From Thalassia testudinum (Eukaryota > Streptophyta > Magnoliopsida > Alismatales > Hydrocharitaceae), in the NCBI GenBank assembly GCA_037157565.1, contig JAZHRO010000013.1:75943501-76007500 (forward strand): a stretch of 64,000 nucleotides of DNA. The letters are read 5' to 3'. A program made the translations under genes and the position numbers. Shown one piece after another: positions 37,490 through 46,936 of the stretch. Within the stretch, counting starts at the first letter, position 1. Every line of letters starts with the position of its first letter. The notes beneath the pieces were generated by a model. The model was not told the DNA's origin, made no database searches, and saw only the letters and a list, made by a program, of their open reading frames with translations.

Positions 37490-38577
37490 GTCTCTGCGAT
37501 TGGTTTTGCGGCAGAGTGAAGAGGAAAGGAAAGGGGGCTCGCCGGAGCTCGCTGGGTGTCTGCCGGAGTGGGAAGAGAAGAAAGTTATGGGTGGTTCTCC
37601 GTCAGAATCGAGCTGGAGAGTGTGGCAGAGCGACGGGGGCTTTTATAGAGGCGAAATTAGAGAGGAGGGCGGAGGGAGACGACTTGCCTCCCTCGCCGGA
37701 GAACGCCGGAGATGGAGACCCATACCTTCCGTGCGTTCGCACGGGCGGTATGGGTGGTTGTAGCGACCAGGGAGGTGTCCCTGCGACGGAAGACGTCGTA
37801 GGGCACCCCCGGTTGTCTTGGCAGAGGGTCACCCTCACCCTGCGCGTTGCCATGCTCCGCGCAAAGTCGCCGGAGCATGGCGCTGCTCAGGGTTTTGCAG
37901 GGAGGAGCCAAATGCAAAGAACGAAGAATTGTTAGGGGCCAAAATGCGAGGGTTTAAAAAGTTGACGGCCAAAAAGTAATAGATGAGGACCAAAATGTAA
38001 AGTTGGTGAAGAAGGTCTCTCCTTAGCCTCAAGTTTTTATACATGACTAATTAAGACCTATGGATTCTGATGGTGAATTTTATTTCTAGATCAAACCTTT
38101 TTTGACCAGTCGATTTACGCAAAAACCCAAATTAAGTTATTAATTGGGCATGGTTCTCAATGTAGGTCAAAATGGGTTCCTAAGGCCAAATTGGAGGTTC
38201 TAAACCCTAGAGATTATTTTTCTATGAATTTTAGAGGGTTTAGTCAATTTTTCCTTTACCTCGAACCTCATGAATTGAAGTGGATTTGTTTTTAGGGTTA
38301 TAGGATGTCATTTAATTCCTTGTAGTTACTGTAGCCCTTATTGGATCATCTCATCCCACTTTTCTTCCTATTAGGTTATTTTGACCTATGTTTGGACCCT
38401 GAGTTACCCTATTTTCAGATTGAATTGGTGAAATTGCATTTTTACCCCTTAGTTTCTATTTTCTTTACAAACTCAGAATTTCTCTGAGCCAAGCCTTTCT
38501 AGAGTTATGTAGGAGCTTTTTCTTGCAAATCTGGGTTAAATGGTACTATTTTAGGGTTTATGACGAGGTTCTCATCA

Positions 38578-38595
38578 TACCCCCATGCCTAACTT
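38578..38595 (-). other. Polypurine tract of the Athila-like element
   Basis: On the minus strand the sequence TTAGGCATGGGGGTA abuts the 3' LTR start at 38577. It is the expected primer site for plus-strand DNA synthesis. A second, longer copy (TTAGGCATGGGGGGGTA) lies about 1.26 kb upstream in the element, near 39836-39852. Confidence 0.65.
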
Positions 38596-40075
38596 TTGCT
38601 AGTCCCTTAGCAAAAACCTAAGGTTTTAACCTTTGTTCTAGACCATGATGTTTTTAACAACTTCAGATAAGTGCTTTTTCATTTGAACCTAGATTAGGTT
38701 AGAATGCTGACCATAGGCTTAAAAGGTACTCTACTACCAACCAAGATCCGGATTTGTCTAGCCTTAGCCTCAGTCTTTGGCAAAGGTTTTTAAGGCCCAC
38801 AAGAACTAACCTAAGGTTTATTGGGCTTCGTGGTTAAAGCACCCCGTGCTTGAAACGACTTTTGCCCTGGTTCAATTCGCAGAGCGTTTTGTAAGAGAGA
38901 GAGGTAGTAAGTTTTTCTGTTTGGAGAGTTTTTCTCTCTCTTTTTCTTTTTAGTTCTAGCCTAGGATTGGCTTTTCAACACGGTCTGTATCAGATTCATT
39001 GCTCCCATCATCAATCCTCAAGGGTTCCTGGCAATCGATGCTTCGAGATAGCACCGCCCATGGCAACCCCCAGAACCCTGGCTATTGAGATTTCGGGATA
39101 ATCCCATCCATGGTGTTCCGTGGCCGAATTCAGACCCTGGCAATTGACACTTCGTGATAATGCCATCCATGGAATCTGAACCGGCAGAGTGCTTACATGC
39201 CCCTAGTAGGATATGTGATTATCCTAAGAGACAAGCACCGAGGAGATGATATTTTGCTACGCATCTTCGAGGGGATTTCTCGCCTCTCCGCACTGGGACT
39301 CGTCCAAATCAACTTGTGTTGATCGGCCGCTCCTATTCTAGGTGTATTTTTCAGAGTTTTGCGACGCTTCTGCGTGATTTTGAATTTTTTTACGTTTACT
39401 GAACCAGGCTGTGTGTGGGGTTGGGGTGCTTAGGTTACTGAGTCCCGTAAACCAGGAGTTAGTTAGTGAGGTCAAATACTCCCTAAGCCTTGGACCTAGT
39501 ACTTAAGCTTTTCATTTTCCTCAACCTCTTGAGGATTGTCTAGATCTTAATGGGTATTAAGAGTCTATCCAAGAATGCCTAAGGTTTGCGTTCTTACTAA
39601 TCTTACCATGCACTTTTCATTTCTTTTCTTGAATAGGGTCTAGAACTTAGATCAATTCCTTAGCTTCTTACTAATGACTATTACTCTTTTCTTTCATTTT
39701 TTGTGCTCCTTTTCATTTTGTTTCTTTTCCCTTTTCCCACAAAATTTCCTTTCTCCCTTTTTTTTTTATGGTGTTTTTGGCATATGTGAATTTTTTTGTT
39801 TTTAAACCCCTTTTTTGCAAGTTTTGCACTTTTATACCCCCCCATGCCTAAGGTTTGCAATGCCCTCATTGTGACTTAGGGGTTTTTATTTACTTAGTTC
39901 ATTCCTTAAGACAGATGTTTTAATGAATGAATGGGTCGGGATGAATTCTGCGGACGATTTCTAATCTCAGATGCACGCATCTAAGGTGGAGTCGGCTGTC
40001 TATGAGGGTGAACTTTAAGTGCACAAAAGTGTGAAAAGGGTTTTAGATTTTCAGAAAATAACGGGCTGCCTCCCG
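38596..40075 (-). other. Noncoding region between pol and 3' LTR
   Basis: About 1.5 kb without a supportable open frame, as usual in Athila elements between integrase and 3' LTR. It begins just after a GGGAGGC...GCCCG word near 40060-40075 and contains the second polypurine-like tract (39836-39852) and a three-unit tandem repeat (39026-39172). Confidence 0.6.
39026..39172. repeat. Three-unit tandem repeat in the Athila 3' region
   Basis: Units of about 37 bp (CCTGGCAAT..GA..CTTCG.GATA..GCC.CCATGG) at 39026-39063, 39077-39112 and 39135-39172, spaced 50-58 bp start to start. Confidence 0.7.
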
Positions 40076-43000
40076 TTAAGCGCTGAGTTTTATGCCATCG
40101 GCTGGGTGCAATAAACTCAAGGGGAATGGAGGATGAGAGATGATTCAGCCAAATCAATAGAAGTCACATCAATGAACGGCTTGAGTCTCTGACCGTTCAC
40201 GATGAAAGGTTCGGAATCGTGGCTGAGTGGACTGATTTCGATCGCTCCATTTCCAAAAACCTGTCGGACTAAATATGGTCCGACCCACTTGGATCGCAGT
40301 TTTCCCGGGAAAAGTTTAAGTCGGGCATCAAAGAGTAAGACCTTTTAACCAGGATGAAAGATCTTTCTCGAGATATGCTTGTCATGGAAGGCTTTAACCC
40401 GCTCCTTGTAGATTCGCGAGTTCTCATACGCGTCTAGGAGTAATTCATCGATCTTGCTGATCTGGAGTTTTCTGTGGGTTCCAGCCTTGGAAAGATCTAG
40501 ATTACAGTTCCACACTGCCCAATAGGCTTTATGCTCCAGTTCTGCGGGAAGGTGACACGCCTTTCCGTACACCAGTCTAAGGGGAGACATGTTTAATTGG
40601 GTCTTGTGGGCGATCCTATAGGCCCACAATGCTTCCGGAAGTCGGGACGACCAGTCCTTCCTGTCAGGCCGAACAGTGACCTGCAGGATTTTCTTGATCT
40701 CCCGATTTGACAGCTCAGCTGGACCATTAGTTTGGGGGTGGTAAGGAGTAGAGATTCGGTGAGACACCCCATATTTGGTCATCAGTGACCTAAACTGAGC
40801 ATTTGTAAAATGGGTTCCCCCATCAGAGATTATAGCACGGGGAATCCCGAACCTTGAGAAAATGTTTTGGTGAATGAATTTAAGAACAGTCTTGTGATCA
40901 CAGGTTCAGGTCGGCATGGCTTCGATCCATTTGGACACATAGTCCACAGTAAGCAGAATGTACTCGAAACCATCCGAAACAGGAAAGGGGCCCATAAAAT
41001 AAATCCCCCAAACGTCAAAGATTTTGCATACGAGAATTGGCTGCAAAGGCATCATGTCACGACGGTTCATGTTGCCCAAAGTCTGGTAGCGACTGCATGC
41101 CTTGCAGTGACTGTATGCGTCTTTGAATAGTGTAGCCCAGTAGAAGCCACACTGGAGGACTTTTGATGCGGTTTTATGCCCCGAGAAATGGCCACCGCAT
41201 GCCTGGTCATGGCCGAAAGAGAGGATATTGCTGACTTCCTCTTCCGGGACACATCTCCGAATAATTTGATCAGCACCTATGCGGAAAAGGTACGGATCTT
41301 CCCATATGTAATACTTGGTATCAGAACGCAGTTTGTCTTTCTTGGCCTTCGGCCAATCAGGCGGGGTCCGATGAGATGCCAAGTAGTTTACTATATCAGC
41401 AAACCATGGAAGTTTAGTACCAAGAGTAAGCAGGTGCTCATCAGGAAAGTGTTCTGTGATGGGTCCGGAAGGGTCGATAATCTCAGAAGGAAGACGGGAC
41501 AGATGGTCGGCTACCACATTCTGCCTTCCCGCCTTGTCGCGAATCTCAAGATCGAATTCTTGCAATAGCGAGATCTAACGGATTAGTCGGGGCTTCGCGT
41601 CCTTCTTGGCAAGGAGATGCCTTACAGCCGTGTGATCCGAGTAAATGATGACATGGGAACCCAGAAGATACGATCGGAATTTTTCAAGGGCAAATACTAC
41701 GGCTAGCAGCTCTTTCTCCGTAACTGTATAGTTACGCTAAGCCTCGTCAAGTGTCTTGCTAGTGTAGTAGATGACCACGGGTTTCCCGTTAGCTTTTTGC
41801 CCCAGGACCGCTCCTACAGCGAAATCAGACGCATCGCACATGATCTCAAAGGGTTGAGACCAATCAGGGGATTGTAGGATAGGTGCCTGGGTGACTCGAT
41901 CATGCAGGTTTTCAAAGGCTAGTGTGCATTCCATGGAGATTTCAAAGGGTACATCCTTGGAGAGAAGAGAAGTCAAGGGGCGCACGATTTTCGAGAAATC
42001 TGCAATGAAACGACGGTAAAAATCGACGTGCCCCAAAAAAGAACGGATGTCCCTGATCGAGCTAGGCATAGGAAGGCGAGAGATCAGATCAACCTTAGCT
42101 CGATCCACCTGGATGCCTTTTTCTGAAATTAAGTGTCCCAGGACAATTCTCTCAGGCACCATGAAATGGCTCTTTTCCCAGGAAAGAACCAAATTCACCT
42201 CGATGCATCGCCTGAGTATTTGGACCAAGTGTTGGAGGCAATCATCAAAAGATTCTCCAAAAACTGAGAAGTCATCCATGAAGACTTCCAGAAAATCACC
42301 TACCATATCTGAGAATATGGCAAGCATGCACCGCTGAAAGGTAGCGGGTGCATTGCAAAGACCAAAAGGCATCCTTCGGAAAGCGTATGTTCCAAAAGGG
42401 CAGGTGAACGTGGTCTTTTCTTGGTCCTCAGGATGGATTGCCACCTGGTTATAACCGGAGTACCCGTCAAGAAAGTAGAAGAACCTATTTCCCGCTAGTT
42501 TCTCGAGAATTTGATCAATGAAAGGTAGTGGGAAATGATCCTTCTTCGTGGAGGAATTGAGTCGGCGGTAATCTATACAGACTCTCCACGCATTGGCTAA
42601 TCGGGTAGGAATGATTTCTCCGGTCTTAGTCGTTATGGTGGTGAGTCCTGCCTTCTTAGGCATAACCTGAATTGGGTTCACCCAACGACTATCGGAGATC
42701 GGGTAGATGATTCTAGCATCTAACCACTTGATGATCTCCTTTTTCACGTCCTCCTGAAGATTAGGGTTCAAACGTCTCTGCATTTCACGAGAAGGTCGTG
42801 CGCCCTCTTCTGAATAGATATGATGAGTACAATAAGAGGGGCTTATTCCAGTCAAATCATCGAGAGTCCACCCGATGGCTCTGCGATGTTGCTGGAGAAT
42901 AGCAATCAGACGGGATTCCTATTCGGGATTGAGGTTGGAATTGATAATCACAGGGAGGGTCTGATTAGAACCTAAAAAGATGTATTTCAAGTGAGTAGGA

Positions 43001-43115
43001 AGAGGCTTCAACTCGAAGATAGGGTTATCAGCAGCAGCGGGTGGTTCAGTGTAGGCGTGAGGTTCAAGGGTAGGAGTTACTGGGTTGTTTATATCCGGAC
43101 TCCACTCCTCTTTTT
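40076..43115 (-). pseudogene. Athila-like pol: reverse transcriptase, RNase H, integrase (five nonsense codons)
   Basis: A single frame runs on the minus strand from 43115 to the terminal stop at 40076-40078. RT motifs include RVCIDYRRLN, FPLPFIDQILEKLAG, the catalytic FMDD (42271-42282) and MCDASDFAVGAVLGQ opening RNase [18 protein letters not shown] and ADHLSRL follow. The integrase zinc-binding His/Cys set lies near 41215-41080. Integrase catalytic Asp residues are in IFDVWG and SDGGTHF, and the Glu is in GPAELSNREI, all present. In-frame stops occur at 42919-42921, 41737-41739, 41575-41577, 40906-40908 and 40345-40347; each is one transition away from a sense codon. These enzymes would copy the RNA and insert the cDNA; here the polyprotein is broken. 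The start of the frame is cut by the C solo LTR 43121-45839, beyond which the protease frame continues. Confidence 0.9.
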
Positions 43116-43292
43116 GTGGGTGATGATGGTCGAGGCGTTAACTAGGTTTTGTTGTAGAAATAGCGTTGTAGTACAGCTAGTTATTGCCATCATTACATAT
43201 ATTTTTTTACTCGGAAAATAAAAGAGTTCCCGAGGTTGAACTCAGGGAGCAAGTCGTATTCTAGAAGTACAGTGTTTCTTCTTATTACAAAA

Positions 43293-43331
<39 letters not shown>

Positions 43332-44269
43332 AATTTGGCTTCTTCTTCTTCTCTTCTTTCTTCCTCTTTGTCTTCTCTTCTCTTTGGCGCTCTTGAATCT
43401 TCTTTCTTTTGTTCTTCCTGTGTTCTTCTTGTCTTCTCTTCTGCCTTCTGTTTTCAGGACGTCATCTCTCCTTCTTTCTTCTTTTCTTCTTCTTCCTTCT
43501 TTTTCTTCAGATCTTCTTCTTCTTCTCTTCTTCTTTTCTTGTCTTTCCTCTTCTTTGCCGCGGTCCTGCTTCTTCTTTTCTTCTTCTTCCTTGCCTTCAA
43601 GACGTATGCTGCTACAGTGTACCTCTTAGCTTCCTTCTTCTGCTTTGTGTTCTCTTCTTCACCTGTGCCTACACACTTTAAGGTTTTCGTCAAAGGGCAA
43701 AACCTACTCTACCCTCCCCCCCGCGTCTCTCTCTCTCAGAATTCGCTCTTAGGAAAGCTCTCCCAGAGCAACCGGGTAATCGGATACGCTGGTCGCACCC
43801 GGGTCCAGGCCCACCGGCGTGCGGTTGTGGGCGAGGAGTGCAGGTCGGGCTAATCGGGTCGGAGCCAGGTCCGCGGGGTGTGAGCGCGGACGAGGCCGGG
43901 TAATCGGGCGGGTGAAGGGGACCTCACCCCGTGATCTGAGGTAAAGAGCTTAAGGCACTTTTTGCCTTTAAGCGCCCACTCGCCTCAGTGGGTTTCCGAG
44001 GTGGGACTAAATGTCCCACCCCAATTTGGGCGCCTGTGCGAAGGAAGCAGCGGCGGTCAAGGCTTCACACGAGGGCTTCGCGCGAGGGTTCGCCTCAACT
44101 GCAGCCTGGCGCTTCGCGAAAATACCTCGCACAGCCTGGGAGCGGGCCCTGGGCGCGGCGCGCCTGGAGCAGCAGGTCGAAGGAGCTTCTTCACCTCAGC
44201 AATGGCGGCGGCGAGTGAAGTTCCTGTTTACAGAGAAAGGGCCTCTCGGCCTAATTAGATACGCGAAGG

Positions 44270-44294
44270 ACCTTCGCCGTGGCACGGCGAAGGT
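44270..44294. promoter_or_regulatory. Conserved CCTTCGCCGTG hairpin in family C LTRs
   Basis: ACCTTCGCCGTG, one G, then CACGGCGAAGGT: 12-bp arms around a single base. Equivalents lie at 35271-35295, 48015-48039, 52872-52896, 20399-20423 and 13862-13886, the last with compensating changes (CGTCG against CGACG). It lies about 600 bp downstream of TATA in sense, within the transcribed part of the LTR. Confidence 0.7.
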
Positions 44295-44903
44295 GGTCGG
44301 GGGGTCTGCAGGTGGCGGGGCGGAGCCTAAGGGCCGCCCTAGGTCAAACTGCGGGTTGGAAATGAGTGTGTTCGGTGGAGTTGCAGAGGGCGATTTGGGG
44401 GAAGTGGAAGGGCGGAGGATGATCAGGGTAAGGAGGCGAAGGTTCTGCGGTGGTCGGCGAGCCGTGTGGGTTGCTGGAGTGATGGGAGCGGGTTGTCGGG
44501 GTGTGGCCGGAGGTGTGGAAGATGACGGTGGTCGGGTTGGTCGAGGGTGTAATTGACTGTAAAATAGGGAGGAAAAGAAAGAGGGGATAGAGAAAACTAA
44601 TTCTAACCTAGCTAAAGTGACGAAGGGGACGAACAGGCTGCCGGCTCGTACCTACCGGAGCTGGAGAAGAAATGCCTAGTGGGGGAGGACGGCGGCGACG
44701 ACGGGCAGAGGCCGCGCGCGCCGGTATTGCGCGGCGCGGGAAGAGCGAGGGAGGACAACACTGCTGCTGGTAGTGCGGCAGAGCGACGAGGGTGAGGAGG
44801 AGAAGCCGCCGAAGCAAGGGGGCATCTGTCGGAGTGGGAAGAGAGGAAGTGAGGGGGTATCTCCGTCGGATCCGAGCTGGGAAGAACGGCGGAGCGACGG
44901 GGG

Positions 44904-44911
44904 TATTTATA
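44904..44911 (-). promoter_or_regulatory. TATA box of the family C LTR
   Basis: TATAAATA on the minus strand, 72 bp downstream in sense of the 36-bp palindrome 44983-45018. The same spacing holds in the plus-strand C LTR (palindrome 52147-52182, TATA 52255-52262). Confidence 0.65.
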
Positions 44912-44982
44912 GGGGCAGAACCAGAGAGGAGGGCGGAGGGAGACGACGTGCTCCTTCGCCGGAGGACGCCGGAGGAAGGATA

Positions 44983-45018
44983 CCCATACCGTCCGTGCGT
45001 TCGCACGGCCGGTATGGG
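44983..45018. promoter_or_regulatory. 36-bp near-perfect palindrome in the family C LTR promoter
   Basis: The left arm is CCCATACCG then CCGTGCG; the right arm is CGCACGG then CGGTATGGG. There are two central T bases and one internal T/C mismatch. Equivalent sites lie at 37719-37754, 48729-48764, 52147-52182 and 56100-56135, and more diverged ones at 17935-17975 and 14566-14604. Fixed position relative to TATA suggests a protein-binding or structured element (inference). Confidence 0.75.
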
Positions 45019-45844
45019 CGGTTGCAGCCATCAGGGGGGTGTTCCTGCGGTGGCTGACGGCGCAGGGCACCCCCATTTGACTTGGTAGGCTCCCTCCCTT
45101 ACCCTGCGCGGCGCCATGCTCCGCGCAAGGTCGCCGGAGCATGGTGCTGCTCAGGTTTTGCAGGAGGGACCTAAACGCAAAGAACAAAGGAGAGTTAGGG
45201 GCCAAAATGTGAGGGTTGAAAAGCTGAGGGCCAGAAAGTAAATGTATGAGGACCAAAGTGTAAAGTTGGTCAAGAAGGTTTCTTCTTAGGCTCAAGTTTT
45301 TATACATGACTAATTAGGACCTAAGGATTCTGATGGTGAATTTTATTTCTAGATTAAACTTTGTTTGACCGGTCAATTTACGTATAATCCCAAATTAAGT
45401 TGTTAATTTGGCATGGTTCTCAATGTAGGTCAAAATGGGTTCTTAAGGCCAAATTGAAGGTTCTAAACCCTAGAGATTATTTTTCTATGAATTTTAGAGG
45501 GTTTATTCTATTTTTACTTTGCCTCAAACCTCATGAATTGAAGTGGGCTTGTTTTGGGGTTACAGATTATCATTTAGTTCCTTGGAATTGCTGTAGCCCT
45601 TATTGGATCAGATCATCTCACTTTCCTTCTTATTAGGTTGTTTTGACCTATGTTTGGATCCTGAGTTACCCTGTTTTCAGATTGGATTGGTGAAATTACA
45701 TTTTTACCCCTCAGTTTCTGTTTTCTTTGCAAACTCAGAATCTCTCTGAGCAAAGCCTTTCTAAGGTTATGTAGGAGCTTTTTCTTGCAAATCAGGGTTA
45801 AATGGTGCTAGTTTAGGGCTCGTGATGAGGTTCTCATCAGTGGG

Positions 45845-46931
45845 TCAAGATCCTTCTGTTGATGAGGCATAATAAGGTCATTCTGGAAGTGTGTTTCATC
45901 ATCCAAAGTCCTAATGTCACAAATCTGTTCGATCACACCGCAATTAATTCCTTGTTGGGCCTTAAATATATCAATTTTCAAGGTTTGATCCCCAAATTTG
46001 AGCTCTATTTGGCCCTCCTGATAGCTAATGTTGGCTCTAGCAGTAGCCAAGAAAGGTCTCCCTAAAATGATTAGTGTATCTCTAGGGTTCTCAGGTGCGT
46101 CCATATCTAAGACTATGAAGTCCACGGGAAAATAGAAAACCCGCACTCTTATGATAACATCCTCGAGAATCCCTTTTGGTGATTTTATGGATCGATCTAC
46201 TAATTGTAATGTCACCTCGGTTGGTCTTAGCTCAGATTCTTCTAGATGGTCAAGTAAGGATGTGGGTATCAGATTTATGAATGCACCCAAGTCTAGCAAA
46301 GCTCTATCAAATTGGGTATCACCTATCTTGCAGGAAATCAGGGGAGTACCAGGATCTTTTGCCTTGGGTGGGAGTCTACTGAGGATTAAGAGCTGGCTTG
46401 CTCTGACAGAATAATTGGGCTCCCACCCTTGGTTCGCGGCTTACGCTGGGGTGTACATACATTTTTTAACAATCGTGCGTAAGCCGGTACGTGGCGGATT
46501 GCATCCATCAAAGGGATGTTTATGTGGACCTGCTCAAAGAGCTTGATCAGGTCCTCCTCAGGTGCCACGGGCTTGGTGGTCTTCTTTCCCTTGGTCAAGG
46601 CCTCGGGAAACGGGATCTTGGTTGGTTCTTCTAGGATAGGTCCAGGTTTTGGATTTGGGATAGGGGTGGGAACGTCTTAGATTTCTGTCCTCGGCTTGGG
46701 ATTGCTACCAGGCTTGGAGTGGTTTGGATGAGGTGGGTCTTGGGTTTCCTTACCACTACGGGTTGTTACAGAATTAAGTCCTGCCTGGTTTTGGTTAGGA
46801 TTGGGTAAGATAGGTTGTTGCTGGTAACCTGCAACAGAAGTGGAGGCTTCTATCCCGTCGGGTGAAGGAAAAGAGGGGGCCTGATAAATCATATGGGCAT
46901 GGCCCAGGTTTGGGTTCATAACGCGCCGCTG
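45845..46931 (-). pseudogene. Athila-like gag C-terminus and aspartic protease
   Basis: The minus-strand frames read from 46931. They open with a Pro/Asn-rich gag tail (GLNSVTTRSGKE, 46919-46677) and continue with HINIPLMDAIRHVPAYARLLK (46598-46386), typical of plant gypsy gag-protease junctions. The protease proper is at 46299-45845: MLDLGAFINLIP contains the catalytic Asp of the DLGA motif, and TLIILGRPFLATARA the conserved ILGRPFL. The protease would cut the polyprotein. Frame changes between the pieces show it is defective. It is bounded by C solo LTRs on both sides (43121-45839 and 46937-49581). Confidence 0.85.
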
Positions 46932-46936
46932 GGTTG

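Larger units (their letters stand above)
34086..38577 (-). repeat. 3' LTR of the Athila-like element (interrupted by a B solo LTR)
   Basis: On the minus strand it starts TGATGAGAACCTCGTCATAAA at 38577 and ends ACCGCCATTA at 34086. Net of the B insertion (35765-37489 plus TSD) it is about 2.76 kb. It carries the promoter palindrome 37719-37754, TATAAAA on the minus strand near 37641-37647, the hairpin CCTTCGCCG..GGCGAAGG at 35271-35295, a CT-rich tract 34260-34690 (purine-rich on the sense strand), and a GTCGTTTGATT/AATCAGACGAC hairpin near 34528-34560. Confidence 0.9.
43121..45839 (-). mobile_element. Family C solo LTR inserted between protease and RT (2719 bp)
   Basis: On the minus strand it starts TGATGAGAACCTCATCACGAG at 45839. 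The other end is at 43121 (plus strand TGATGATGGTCG). Perfect TSD GTGGG lies at 43116-43120 and 45840-45844. It contains the promoter palindrome 44983-45018, TATAAATA on the minus strand at 44911-44904, the hairpin 44270-44294, a pyrimidine tract 43330-43680 and an AG dinucleotide run 43289-43326. Confidence 0.92.

Noticed and set aside
44011..45307. Overlapping open frames of up to 231 codons in a family C LTR
   Set aside because: GC-rich LTR sequence; frames are not shared by homologous LTRs at 46937 and 51332.
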